A stretch of DNA of 64,000 nt from Pseudeuparius sepicola (Eukaryota; Arthropoda; Insecta; Coleoptera; Anthribidae): contig OY987299.1 of the NCBI GenBank assembly GCA_963920635.1, forward strand, positions 127,101,373-127,165,372, read 5' to 3'. A program made the position numbers and the translations under genes. This document shows, in pieces, positions 22,447 through 34,140 of this stretch. Within the stretch, counting starts at the first letter, position 1; every line of letters starts with the position of its first letter. The notes below the pieces were generated by a model. The model was given only the letters and a program-made list of their open reading frames with translations. It was not told the DNA's origin and searched no databases.

Positions 22447-23582
22447 ATTTACACTAGACCGATGATTACGCAATTTTTCCCGGAATCGGAGCAATCGCTT
22501 TACTGCGTCCAGTGAATTCCATAGGGCCAATCCCGATGAAGGGCGAAGCGTCGGCATAAATATGAATGCCCATCAAATTACTATTTATCGGGATGAACGG
22601 GAAAATAGGATTAGGAGTACTTTTGCGGAGTGCACTTGGTTTTATTAGATTGCAAAATCGTGCCATATACGTACTGAATTTCAATTCGGTTCCAGTTTTA
22701 AGCGGGTTACGTAAAATACTCGCCGTATGAAGCTAATGAATTTATATATACCTGAGCGGAAAGAGCCATGACGAAATGTGCATATCTAGTGTGCCATTTA
22801 CTATATGGACATGCCATGAAATTTAATTTTTTATGAATAAAGCGGAACATATTTTTTTATATGACACATTTTTATGAATAATCTTGCCAAATAGGGGTAA
22901 TGTAAAAATGTTATTCACTAAGGTTTGGAATCAGAAAAAATTTTGAAGAAAATGTTGTTAGTTACCCACCGCTATGAGTCTAGTATCTAATTAATTTCGC
23001 GTGTCTAAAATTACATTATAAAACAAAAATTTCATATAAATATTATAGGTCCACAACGGCTTCATTTTCAAGATACAGGGCGGAAAAGTTTCAAACAAAC
23101 GAATTTTTATATGAAATATGTCCAGTACCTATAGCAAATAGCAACATTATTTGTAAATTTCGTTATTTATAACCAATGTTAAGGTCCTGCTATCTATTGT
23201 ACCTACTAATTCTATATATCATAGTTCCAAAGTACTCAAGCTAATCTAATCACGTGTCATGTATTCGGCGCCACATAATATGCTCCCCGCGTCTTATTTA
23301 CTTTAGAGGCAATGGGCATGTGTACTCTTAGCTAGATTAAACTATCATTTGCGCAGACCGCCCAATCAGTCTCCTAGGACACGCCTACTAACCAGTCATC
23401 TTAATTAACGGTATACATCAGAGGTGGCTACAAAGACAAATACAAACTATACAGCCGTGTATGGCTATGTTACAATTGTACGTAATGTACCTACCCCACA
23501 CAACAGGGACATAATAGGTAATATGGTAATGTCGGCATGATCCGGATTCAGAACGTGGCCACTTTAAATTTACCAGTAAATC
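22447..23582. other. no gene supported
   Basis: Mixed AT-rich sequence. The two overlapping minus-strand frames at 22339-22684 match no family I know. Confidence 0.45.
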
Positions 23583-23760
23583 GTTGACTGACGTATTAAT
23601 AAGACTTCTCACGGCTACAGTTTTACGTCCTGGAAAGTAGATGGCGCCTATGGTCAACAATGTATTTTGCATTGTATTTTGTCTCCGGGAAGCGCATGGT
23701 GAGCCAGAGAACTGTCAAACATGGCAGCCGTGAGCAGTCTTTATTAATACGTCAGTCAAC
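23583..23760. mobile_element. 178-bp palindromic MITE
   Basis: GTTGACTGACGTATTAATAA at the left and TTATTAATACGTCAGTCAAC at the right are exact inverses at the tips, and the pairing continues inward (CTCACGGCT / AGCCGTGAG). The flanking duplication is not clear. A solo fusion of the two tips occurs at 51322-51351. Confidence 0.75.
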
Positions 23761-24905
23761 GCTATAAGTGTAAGTCTAGAGATGTACCAAAAAACCGCTT
23801 TAAGTAAGATTCTTATCGAAATAAATGCAAAATAGAAACAGCTATTTGCAGCTATTTTTTTAACGGAAAATATTTTTTAATTTATTTATATTGCACAGAT
23901 TTAATTTGAAGGCTATTTAAGTCCTTTTTATGGCGTTCAAACTGAAATGTATCTTTCTGTGAAAATTCCTAGTTCGAGTTCAAATCGTTACCTGTTACCT
24001 GTTCACTGAAAAATGGTTGTGTTCGACGACAATTTGTATTTTGGAATACCCATGAGGAGCGACACAGTTTTTTCCTGCAAATGAAACATGCTTTTGTTTC
24101 CAGTTTAACAAGAGCGAAATATTCAAATTTTATTTGCAGGATCAGAAATTTCGCAATATACAATTTGAAACATAGATAGATGGAATAGATTATTGAAGGA
24201 AATCATAGTCAATGGAAGGTTAGTTTTATTTCTGCTTCATATTTAAAAGTCTGAGGAAATTAACACCAGATAATTTTGTCGAAAAGAAGTTTAGATTTCT
24301 CAAAAAAAAAAAATCATGCATCCATCTCATAGCGTATTCCTAAGTGAACTTTTAGTTGCACAAAAACTACCTATAATAGTAATGAGTGTAAAACAGTTTA
24401 CTGAAAGAAATATCGACTCGGTATGTAGGTACTAACAAATCTTCAAAGCCCACAGATATGCTGATAAAGTGTTCATGACTTTTGAAAAAAAAAAACGGTT
24501 CATATATACATTTTAATCTCTAATTAATGTTTCTGGTTGTGGAATTACAAAATTACCTAGATGGCGTGTTAAAAGTAAATCATAAAAAAATAAAACAACC
24601 AATATTTATTTTTGAAGGCTCTGAATCTTGAAAACGAGAGGTTTACGTACCCATGTTTTAGGAACTTTTTTTTCTAAAATGGTTTTATTTACAAATGTTC
24701 AAAGTTTGTCTACAGAAACCTCGTATACACTGTATAAATTTTCTGTGTAAAGTAGCTAATATTATGTTCTCTTCTGTGGTTGATCTCAAACAGGTTTAAC
24801 CCTGAAAAGTTTACTAGAATTTATTATATGGCCGATGGCAAACGCATAACTATTTCAATATAATTTATAAGTAAAAACGTACAAGTAAAACAATGCCATG
24901 TATAA
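23761..24905. other. no gene seen
   Basis: AT-rich sequence with A runs at 24301-24312 and 24485-24494, and no recognisable frame. Confidence 0.45.
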
Positions 24906-25148
24906 TTCCCTTCCCTTCCCTTCCCTTCCCTTCCCTTCCCTTCCCTTCCCTTCCCTTCCCTTCCCTTCCCTTCCCTTCCCTTCCCTTCCCTTCCCTTCCC
25001 TTCCCTTCCCTTCCCTTCCCTTCCCTTCCCTTCCCTTCCCTTCCCTTCCCTTCCCTTCCCTTCCCTTCCCTTCCCTTCCCTTCCCTTCCCTTCCCTTCCC
25101 TTCCCTTCCCTTCCCTTCCCTTCCCTTCCCTTCCCTGCCCTTCCCTTC
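24906..25148. repeat. (TTCCC)n satellite, about 48 units
   Basis: TTCCC repeats almost without fault; one unit near the right end reads TGCCC. The opposite strand is GGGAA. Repeat-only frames on both strands of up to about 120 codons are artefacts of the 5-bp unit. Confidence 0.97.
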
Positions 25149-25500
25149 AATTTTCTTTCCTTCTTTTCTACCGTACCGAGGCGTCACGCGTCCCGCCAGA
25201 GCGTGAAGTAATCTGGGCGACATGGAGCCGGCGGCGTTCAGGGACGGCTTAATATGTATGACGTGGCCTTATTACATCGCTGCAGGGAGCTGCCGGCAGC
25301 TGCAATAACGACGCCAGCAGGGAAGTCTCACATTATCCCTGGATGAGGGAGAGCGTACGCTCTTGGAAACCTACGGCGTGCGCCCCATAGACACACGATT
25401 CAGGGCCATAATTGGACGTGGTAATTGCAACATCCGATGCAAATCGAAAAGGGTGCCTTGTTTCGGAACGAATCTCGGACGTATAATTTTGAAGTTACGG
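25149..25500. other. GC-rich island beside the satellite
   Basis: CG-rich unique-looking sequence (GGAGCCGGCGGCG, GAGCTGCCGGCAGCTGC) that stands out from its neighbours. No family or long frame was recognised. It may be conserved non-coding DNA. Confidence 0.35.
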
Positions 25501-25914
25501 GCTAATTGTATAGAGTTTTAGAAAAAATGCAATCAGTGAAATTATACCTTTTTTTATTTTTGTTAAATATTGTGTGGGGGTTTTGAGTTTCCTAGTATGT
25601 AGTACATTATTAGATCATAGTATGCAAAATAAAATTGACCGTGGGTCAACTCAGAAAAAGTACCTCCATATACGAGGGAGCATTAAAAAATACCCTTCTT
25701 TAAAAACATATTTTACTAGGAAAAGTGTTTAGAATTAAAAGTTAGATTAAAATATAAAATTTCACGTTTTACAATACGGATGTCGGATTCTAAGAACATT
25801 GTATAACTTTACGTAAATTTCTATTACCTATTTAATTTTCATGTGAACATAATTCTGCAGATTTTTGGACGTGATTTTACTTAGTATGCCTTTCAAAGGG
25901 CATTATGTTGCATA

Positions 25915-27154
25915 CAGTTTGCACCAAATGGGAAAAATTTGTACTATTATATATTTTGAAAATCTGACTTTAGAATATGTTGGTGCATGTCTTGTTTACA
26001 TTATTGCGCCTAAAGAAGGTCGTGACGTCACGTTAAAATAAAAAATTGGAAAAATCGGGTTTGCCTTGAAAATATCGGAAAAGGTTATAAAGAAAATGTG
26101 TTTGTATTGCATTATTGTGCCTCTATGCAAATTTTCAGAAGGATATCACGATGTTCGTTTTTTCTTAATTTCTCTTCGGTACTCAATATTTTTTCACGCA
26201 AATAATCAAAGAAACTTATTTAGTGGTTGCCCTCTTACTAAATCATAACAGTACAAATAAATTTCAATGCAAAGTTAAGGAGAAACATGAGATTTTTTAA
26301 AATAGCTATTGTGTAAGACTGCAATCTTGGTGCAAAGACTCCTTCATTTTAAGATAAGTTTATACCCTGGGCAAGTGTTGTAATATTTTTACATCAAAAG
26401 CATCCATTTTTTGAAATTTAGCGAATTTTATGCATACAGTTTCAATTCCAGGAATAACAATTAAGAAACACGAATATTCTAATATACTTTTGAAAATTTG
26501 AATATGATCAAAATAATACAATACAATAGTATATTACCTAGCGAGAGTTGTAAACAGCTTATTACGTATGAGTGGAAAAGTTGCGCACGAGCCGCGCAGC
26601 GGCGAGTGCTGTAATTCCACGAGTATGTAATAAGCTTACAACTCGAGTTTTGTATTATAATTTTTCTTCGACGAAAGAAAAACTATTATAATAGATAAAC
26701 TATACTTCTGATTATGTGACAGGCAACAATTAGTATGTTGGTTAGTTGCTATGGTGACGCGGATGCCGTGCTAACAAGGCACCCGTGATAATTGCGTTTT
26801 AAATAAGAACAGATACGTAATTTTTTTTATTACGTGTCAGTCATTACGTGTCAGTGTTCGTAACAATGAACTTACTTATAACCTAAACCGTCACTTAATA
26901 GATATGTTACTAGCATAAGAGTAGAAAAACCCATTATCTTAATAACTTTGTCGGATATTTTCAAGGCAAACCTGATTTTTCCCAATTTTTTATTTTAAAT
27001 GTAAAATTTGACAGGCATGGGCTGTGACGTCACGACCCCCTTTAGGCGCAATAGTGTAAACAAAATATGCATCAAAATATCCCAAAATCAGATTTTTAAA
27101 AAATTGAATAATATAAAATTTTCCCATTTGGTGCAAACTTTATGAATAGCACTG
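25915..27154. mobile_element. 1.24-kb TA-flanked MITE
   Basis: The left end CAGTTTGCACCAAATGGGAA and the right end (inverse CAGTGCTATTCATAAAG followed by TTTGCACCAAATGGGAA) pair for about 220 bp including GGTGACGTCACG-like words. TA lies at 25913-25914 and 27155-27156. The left end lacks 14 bases (TGCTATTCATAAAG) present at the right end, which may have immobilised it. A fragment of the same family is at 10930-11115. Confidence 0.75.
26541..26650. repeat. GC-centred palindrome
   Basis: GAGTTGTAAACAGCTTATTA pairs with TAATAAGCTTACAACTC. The centre CACGAGCCGCGCAGCGGCG is a word seen in many insect hairpin repeats. It is nested in the 25915-27154 MITE. Confidence 0.65.
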
Positions 27155-27227
27155 TATATTCTCACAATAATGGGGGAGGTAGGTATAAATCAATAGAGTC
27201 ATCCCTGGTTCTTCATATGGAAAAGTG

Positions 27228-27395
27228 AGTTTTCATTTATTCGAAAAATATGCGTTTTGATATGATTTTAGTCAGGCTGTCATGTGTTTTATAATGAATT
27301 TCAAAATAGAAAATTCCTTCGAAAACCATAGGCGTACCGTTAACGTGGACCCAAAGGGCTAATATTGTCACGTGAACTTGTATTTTAATACTTAA
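27228..27395 (-). repeat. 165-bp unit, inverted copy
   Basis: From TTTCATTTATTCGAAAAATA to CACGTGAACTTGTATTTTAA, almost identical to 29828-29993. Confidence 0.65.
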
Positions 27396-27741
27396 TTTTT
27401 CCGTTTTCGTTTCTGAACAGGCTGCCAATGATAAGTATGTAAGTTCTTGTCATAAAGCTGCTGAATAAAAGATTAAGAAGAAAATAAAAGAAAAAATAAT
27501 TATCAAGATACAAGTTCACCCTTTAGGCCCACGCTAACGGTGTTGCCTATGGTTTTCCTAGGAGTTTTCTATTTTGAACTTTATTGTAAAAGGTATATTT
27601 TTGTATATTTTTTTTTATGAAGAACCCAGGATGATTGTCTGATTCATACCTTAATATTGTGAGAATATAAGCAACATAATGCTCTTTGAAAGGCATACTG
27701 AGTAAAATCACATCCAAAAATCTGTCACTATCTCCCGGCCT

Positions 27742-28231
27742 AAAAGCTTAATTTATAATTCATAAATCTTCACTTTTAATTACCAACTAATTAAGTCTAA
27801 AAATACCAAAACGATATTTCCGTCTCTATATAGCCAGCCCGCTTCGTTCTGAAATCAGCTGATCCGAAATAAATTTATTTCTCCCTCTTCTTCTTCTTCT
27901 TTCTTTGCCTGGAAATTATTTTGCGCATTAGACTTGCCGGCGGCGCATCAATCTTGATATTAAAACCTTTCTGCGGGCCGGCCTAAGAAACCTCGCAATT
28001 TATAATTCTGTCCGCGAACTGTTTGCCAGCCACATTATATTTTTCACCGGCGGGCTGTGGAAACAGACGATAATCTGTACATCCCCATCGCATAAATTGT
28101 GGGATAAACACGAATTTGGTGGAGAGTGGGCGGACAAAGGGGCTGGAGAAACGTACGGGGTATGTCTGAAATGAGGCAGAAAAGTAAGACAACCTCGAAG
28201 GCTATTGCCGCCCATAAATAGTGACCAGTCA
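27742..28231. other. moderately GC-rich unique-looking DNA
   Basis: CTT repeats at 27886-27905, then GCCGGCGGCGCATC and GGCGGGCTGTGG words. Three overlapping minus-strand frames (27983-28287) come from the GC content; none shows a domain. Confidence 0.35.
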
Positions 28232-29448
28232 TTCTTTTTGTATTCTCCATCTGATTTTAGCCGCGTTTTTTTTCTAAAAATAGGCAAAAAAACTCTTTAC
28301 GTTGGTGCAAAATTTCAGGTCTTAATGTCAATTTTCAAGGCCTACTACAAATTTTTTTTCTAGTAAAAAATGACGAAAACCATTTAGGGATTTTTTATTT
28401 AAAATATGACACCACAGCGTTAATGAGAACAACCGAAAACTCCCGTATACCAAATTTGAATAAAAAATATACAGGGAGTTCCATTCCGCAGGGTGTCAAA
28501 ATTGAGCAAAATAGGAATTTTAAAGGCATCTGGAGAGTCAAGTGTGCCATGGAATCCCGTCAAAACAGATGAATGATCAACAGGACTACTCAAAGTGTTG
28601 GTGTGCAAAGATTCAATACAAAAATGTACAGCGTCTTTTTCTCTGGGCGATGTCAAAATGCTGAATTTTTATTAAACTTTATATTGGTCAGGAGTGCTCT
28701 GGAATCATTGAAAAAATATTAATAAATACAAAAGCAATTTATTTCTTTACATCATCCAACCAACAAATAAAAAAAATTCAAATTGTTGGACCTTTATCAA
28801 TAAAGTCACTGTCTAAGATGATACATTTTCTGTGCGTTTCCTGATGTGGCACACCAGCCACCTCAACTCACATGGACTTACTGACTGGCAGGCTTCTGTA
28901 TTTTTTAGACTTAGTTCGTTTGTAATGTCTGGAGTGGTTTTGATTTACTCGATTTTTGACCTGTATAAAGTTTAAAAAATTCAGCATTTCGAGTTGCTAC
29001 AGAAAAGAACACCTTGTTTATTTTTTATTGGATCTTTGCACATCGACACTGTGAGTGGTCCTGTTCATCATCCAACTGTTTCGAAGTAATTCCATGGCAC
29101 ACTTGACTCGCCAGATGAGTTTAAAATTCCCATTTTGCTAAACTTTCACAGCCTGCAGAATGGAACTCCCTGTATATTTTTTGTTAAAATTTGGTATACG
29201 GGGGTTTTAGGTTGTTCTGATTAACGCTGTTGTGTTAGATTTTAAATAAAAAAATCGCTAAATGGATTTTGTCATTTTTTTACTAGAAAAAAAATTGTAG
29301 TAGGCCTTGAAAATTGACATTAAGACCTGAAATTTTGCACCAACGTAGAGTTTTTTTGTAGCCTATTTTTAGAAAAAAACGCGGCTAAAATCGGATGGAG
29401 AATAAATTTTACGGGGGTGTTCGCACTTAAGATGAAACACCCTGTACA
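28232..29448. mobile_element. foldback element, arms about 450 bp
   Basis: TTGTATTCTCCATCTGATTT at 28237 pairs with the inverse near 29385-29403, and the arms continue through TACAGGGAGTTCCATTCC (28470) and GGAATGGAACTCCCTGTA near 29160. The loop is 28700-28955. The right end finishes CACCCTGTA at 29440-29448, typical of TA-inserted MITEs; the matching left tip is missing. One arm of the same family is at 2780-3190. Confidence 0.75.
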
Positions 29449-29579
29449 TATATATGTATTTTTTATGTTTTTGACATTTTTAAATAGAGCAAGAAAATAT
29501 ATATATCTTAAGATATCTATTAGACAATTATTATGAAAAATAATACCTAATAGAGAGGAGATACTTCCGAGGATAATTC

Positions 29580-30125
29580 TCTAACCTTTTAGAAATTGGG
29601 TAATTATTTCCAGTGGTGTAATCCACCCCAGATTTTCTTGAAATTTTGGCTACCCTTATTATTTTCGAGGTCCCTGAACTCGAATCCGGCCTTGGTTTTT
29701 CCCGGTCGGACGTAGTTTTCGAGAAAATGACTTTTCAAATTTCCTTTTGACTTCCCGGGTTTCACGACGATATTTGTGGTTGTAATCGGGATGAATTTTT
29801 ACTGTACGCAGCTCAAACTAATCAACACACTTTCATTTATTCGAAAAATATGCGTTTTGATATGATTTTAGTCAGGCTGTCATGTGTTTTATAATGAATT
29901 TCAAAATAGAAAATTCCTTCGAAAACCATAGGCGTACCGTTAACGTGGACCCAAAGGGCTACTGTTTTCACGTGAACTTGTATTTTAATACACCTTTTGC
30001 AACATCGAAACTTCGCGAAAACCCGCGAAAAAAACCGAAATTTTGAAAGATTTTTGGCGTGTTTACGTAGGCTATTTTCGCCCATGCCCGACATTTGGCG
30101 TGCGCTGACCTACTCTCTCTACTCT
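29580..30125 (+). mobile_element. left arm of the 41385-42600 foldback family
   Basis: CAGATTTTCTTGAAATTTTG, CCCGGTCGGACGTAGTTTTC, ACATCGAAACTTCGCGAAAA and CCCATGCCCGACATTTGGCG occur in the same order as at 41395-41720. A 165-bp unit interrupts it at 29828-29993. The family's centre reappears at 32672-33016, so the element was probably split by the insertions between. Confidence 0.65.
29828..29993 (-). repeat. 165-bp unit, solitary inverted copy
   Basis: It interrupts the foldback arm between AACACACTTT and CACCTTTTGC. The uninterrupted version CACACTATTTTGCACCTTTTG at 41598 shows it is an insertion. Confidence 0.65.
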
Positions 30126-30545
30126 ACCTACTTTATTTATAACTGGCGGTTTCCTAGATTGAACCACCACAGTGTTTCCTAAATTGGACTGGTCCAATTT
30201 AGGAAACTAGAATTATTTCTTATGTTTATGTTTTTAAATGTTGGAATTCTTGTCAATATGAAGTGCCCCAATAATCAAAATATATTTTTAACAATATAAT
30301 GTTGTATAATGTATCATAGTGAGTGTTGAATGCATGGTCCAATGTCCAATATAGCTACCATTTTTTTATTTTGTTCTATAATGTCTTCCAATAGTAGGAA
30401 AGGCATAAAATATGGTAAATGGAGTGAAGCGGATATGGAGAAAGCCTTAGAGGCTTACAAAGGCAAAAGTATAGCTTACATGAAATATGCCGCATGTTAT
30501 TTTTATTTGTTTATGGTAGGATTTTTTTAATGTTCATTTAATATA
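30126..30545. other. repeat-derived DNA, no gene
   Basis: TTTCCTAAATTGGACTGGTCC words (30172-30205) resemble words at 32452-32490 and 32645 (GGTCCAATATAGG), suggesting the ends of one larger element spanning 30.1-32.67 kb. The 66-codon frame at 30330-30530 has no certain family. Confidence 0.4.
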
Positions 30546-31852
30546 CAGTGTGTCCCACTTAAGGACTGACCACCCCTGTAAAATTTTTATTTATAGCTCG
30601 ATTTTCATAAACTATTTTTTGTTGGATAGAGCTTTAAAAATGGCATCAAACACATAATCCAGGTGCCTCGTGCGTTAAAGTCATGGCCCACTGAGACGGT
30701 GTTTTAGTGCTGAAATTTCGAGAAGTACTATTAGGGATCTTTTTAGGGGAAAATTAATTCCAGATTCTTATTCAGCATTGTTCGAAACCCAAACGTACCA
30801 ATTTGCATTACCGTAGCTCTACAGGGTGTTTCAAAATTTTTAGTGCCCCACTTAATTAGTGACCACCCCTGTAAAATTTTTATTTTTAGCTCAATTTTCA
30901 TAAACTATTTTTTGTTGGGTAGAGCTTTAAAAATGGCATTAAATGCATAATTCAGGTGCCTCGTGCGTTACATTCATGGCCCACTGAGACGGTGTTTTAG
31001 TGCTGAAATTTCGAGAAGCACTATTAGGGATTTGATATTGGAAAATTAATGCCGGTTTCTTGTTCAGAGTTGTTGGAAACCAAAACGTATCAATCTGCAT
31101 TACTGTAGCTCTACAGGGTGTTCCAAAAAAATTAAAAGGAAAAGTAAGGCCGGATTTTTATATGCAGTGAGAGGTTCCAAACAAAAACGTACTAACTTGT
31201 AATTAATTTTCTTAATTTCTGGTAAGTTGGTCACTAAAATATTCATGAGGAACTCATATTCTTTCAAAAATTTCTTAGCGAACAAAATTTTTATTTAATT
31301 TAATATCATCAAATACATGAATAAACAACACAACATAACATAAACTAAAATTTCAGTCATTTCAATTAGTCCTCCATTTTCTAATGCAAATTGGTACGTT
31401 TGGGTTTCCATCAACGTTGAATAAAAATCTAGCATTAATTTTTCTCTAAAAAAAGTCCCTAATAGTACTTCTCGAAATTTCAGCACTAAAACTGCGTCTC
31501 AGTGGGCCATGAATGTAACCCACGAGGCACCTGAATTATGCATTTAATGCCATTATTGAAGCTCTATTTAACCAAAAAAAGTTTATGAAATCGAGCTAAA
31601 AATAAAAATTTTACAGGGGTGGTCACTAATTAAGTGGGGCACTAAAAATTTCAAACACCCTGTAGAGCTATGGTAATGCAAATTGGTACGTTTGGGTTTC
31701 GAACAACGTTGAATAAGAAATAAGGCACGAGGTACCTGAATTATGCATTTAATGCCATTTTTGAAGCTCTATCCAACAAAAAAAAGTTTATGGAAATCGA
31801 GCCATAAATAAAAATTTTACAAGGGTGGTCAGTCCTTAAGTGGGACACACTG
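30546..31852. mobile_element. palindromic MITE with doubled arms
   Basis: CAGTGTGTCCCACTTAAGGA at 30546 and its near-inverse ending at 31852 are each flanked by TA (30544-30545, 31853-31854). The left arm contains two tandem copies (30546-30840, 30841-31130) of a block with TGACCACCCCTGTAAAATTT and CAGGTGCCTCGTGCGTTA. The right arm has two inverted copies (31440-31652, 31653-31852). It can fold into one very long hairpin. Confidence 0.8.
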
Positions 31853-31910
31853 TATTTTTGTTTTTTGACATTTTGTTTTTAAATAAAATATATTTCTCTT
31901 GTTCATTTAA

Positions 31911-32400
31911 TACGAAAACGTAAAAGGGCCACGCCATTATTTTATTTTTATTGAACTTAAAATTTCGACTTTAAAAGTCGAAATCCGACTTTGAACTTGG
32001 AATTTTGACTATGAACTCGAAATTTCGACTTTAAAAGTTGAAACCGACTTTCAAAGTCGAAATTCCGACATTGAAAGTAGAAGTCCGACTTTCAAAGTCG
32101 AAGGTCGACTTTAAATGTCAAAATTCCGACTGTACAAGTCGAAGTTCAACTTTAAATGTCGAAATTCCGACTTTGAACTCGAAATTTTGACTTTAAAATT
32201 CAAAATTTCGACATTTGTAGTCGAACTTCGACTTTGAAAGTCGAAATTTCGAGTCGAACTTCGACTTTGAAAGTCGGACTTCGACTTGTAAAGTCGGACT
32301 TCGACATTGAAAGTCGGACTTCGACTTTGAAAGTTGGACTTCGACTTTTAAAGTAGAAATTAATAATTAAATAATGGTGTGGCCTTTCTACGCTTCCGTA
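31911..32400. mobile_element. MITE filled with GTCGAA palindromic repeats
   Basis: The left end TACGAAAACGTAAAAGGGCC and right end (inverse TACGGAAGCGTAGAAAGGCC) pair for about 31 bp. ATTTAA occurs at 31905-31910 and 32401-32406. Between 31960 and 32360 it carries more than a dozen irregular 16-20-bp units built from CGACTTTGAAAGTCG and GTCGAA, many themselves palindromic. Confidence 0.7.
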
Positions 32401-32671
32401 ATTTAATGTATACTTAAAATATTACTTAATTTTACGTAACTGCAATAGATGGTCCAATATAGGAACCCACTAGTTCAATTTAGGCAACCAGTTTCCTATA
32501 ATGGACCTGTAAGGGTTTCGGATTTTATTTTTCTACGAAAAACTATTCAACAAAAAATTCTGAGAAAATAACTAGAAGTGGACAACATATTTTGTGTATA
32601 AATTTGAAAGCGTTTTGATTTGTTAGAGCCCTAAAACCGAAAATTGGTCCAATATAGGCAACCTTCCCCTA

Positions 32672-32909
32672 CTGTTATAACTATAGATATATTTCTAATT
32701 TTCAGATGAAAAAATGTACCTATCATCTAATCGAATTATATCGATGCAAAGTCTATGGGACATATATAAAGTCACCTCTATATATTTTTCGTATGAGAGG
32801 GGGGAAAAATTTTGGAAATCTCCATCTACTGTTAATATAATTCAGTCAAAACGTGGTCTGCTCAATAAAGGCGTTTTCACCCAATACATTTTCTTCTTTT
32901 ATATTTACA

Positions 32910-32952
<43 letters not shown>

Positions 32953-33016
32953 ACATTAATTTTTTTTTAATCAAAAGGCACATGATAGCATACATTTTTC
33001 TTTTATTCGGCGCCAT
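32672..33016 (+). repeat. centre of the 41385-42600 foldback family
   Basis: ATTTCTAATTTTCAGATGAA, GTCAAAACGTGGTCTG and TTTTATTCGGCGCCA occur in the same order as at 41885-42175. A (TA)n run at 32914-32949 is inserted relative to that copy. Confidence 0.65.
32914..32949. repeat. (TA)n microsatellite
   Basis: About 18 TA units. The homologous place at 42105 has none. Confidence 0.95.
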
Positions 33017-33581
33017 TTTGTAACTAGGTACTACTGTCAACACACTTTTGCAAATATTGTAAAACACCACATAACAGATATTGAGATATTCAACATGTTC
33101 ATTCCATTTAACAATATACCTATATCAGTCATGCTTGCTTGAACGAACATATCAGTCAGAATGGTTTTCACTTCGGACATCAGGTGTTGTTCGGATCTAG
33201 ATAATGAAGCTTTTATGCCTGAATAACGTCCAATCTACTTTACGTGATGCACGAAATATTGAAATTACTACAATACCTACTAGGTAATCAGATTTAGATA
33301 AATGTTTAGATTATTTTTATGGGACCGTTTTGTTTACACCTTATATAATTACCTACCTCTTTTTTGTATTGTTTATAAATTGAGCGATACCGCCAGTATT
33401 AAAGTATACCACGGTGTGACCTACTTTGGAAGGCATTACATGATGGTAAATTTACGTAAAATAGGTTCTAAGGCAATAAAGCTAAGAATAGTAGTGGTTT
33501 TATTTTCTTCATTTTGCACTAACTATATCTGTTGTTTTGTTTAGAACTCTGGGATATTGTGGATTTTTTGTTTTCAAAATA

Positions 33582-33698
33582 CAGTGTGTCCACAGATGGA
33601 GTTGACAATAGGAGAAAGCATTGTATTATTGACTTATGGTAAAAAAATCAATAATAAAAATTTTCCTTCTCTTGTCAACTCCATCTGTGGACAACCTG
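33582..33698. mobile_element. 117-bp TA-flanked MITE
   Basis: The left end CAGTGTGTCCACAGATGGAG and right end (inverse CAGGTTGTCCACAGATGGAG) match over about 27 bp. TA lies at 33580-33581 and 33699-33700. Confidence 0.85.
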
Positions 33699-33700
33699 TA

Positions 33701-34140
33701 TATTTTCAAACCGACGTTTTGGTGCCATCGTAAAAAACGTATGATAAATATTTAAAACTTGCGGTTTAAGTATGTCCCTTTGTAACAAATATTTATTGTA
33801 TATTTATCTACAAAGTGTAATTACAATCGCCTATTTATTTTTCATATTCTAATATTTTATGGAAACACTATCAGCTAACAAAATACTGTAACAAAAGTTA
33901 AATATAAGCGCCTGCTTCTGAAAACTCTTAAAAAGCCTACTTAGAAAATTAGTAAATCGCACAACATAGGAGATTTTTTCTGCATCCATTTTGGAAAAAC
34001 ATCCCTATTGCATGATAAAATCTAAGCCAGTAGAAGAATCAACCATGTCGCTATTGAGGAATTCCACAGAAACATGCCCACGTTGTAAATAATCTATTTT
34101 TATGACAACAAACATTATATTTATTACTTCGTTAAACCTC
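33701..34140. other. upstream flank of TIL gene A, no gene
   Basis: AT-rich. A similar upstream tract precedes genes C and D (44850-45115, 54600-54840), with words such as CCAGTAGAAGA and ATTGAGGAATT. Confidence 0.45.

Larger units (their letters stand above)
25860..27741. mobile_element. inverted-repeat element, copy 2, with nested MITE
   Basis: TTGGACGTGATTTTACTTAG at 25864 and the inverse at 27690-27720 are the same ends as in the 20871-22446 element. The element is interrupted at 25913 by a TA-flanked MITE that ends at 27154, and carries 165-bp units at 27228-27395 and 27505-27590. The left tip is truncated. Confidence 0.55.

Noticed and set aside
24824..25252. Four frames of 102-122 codons (GREGK or PFPSL repeats) on both strands
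   Set aside because: All are translations of the (TTCCC)n satellite.
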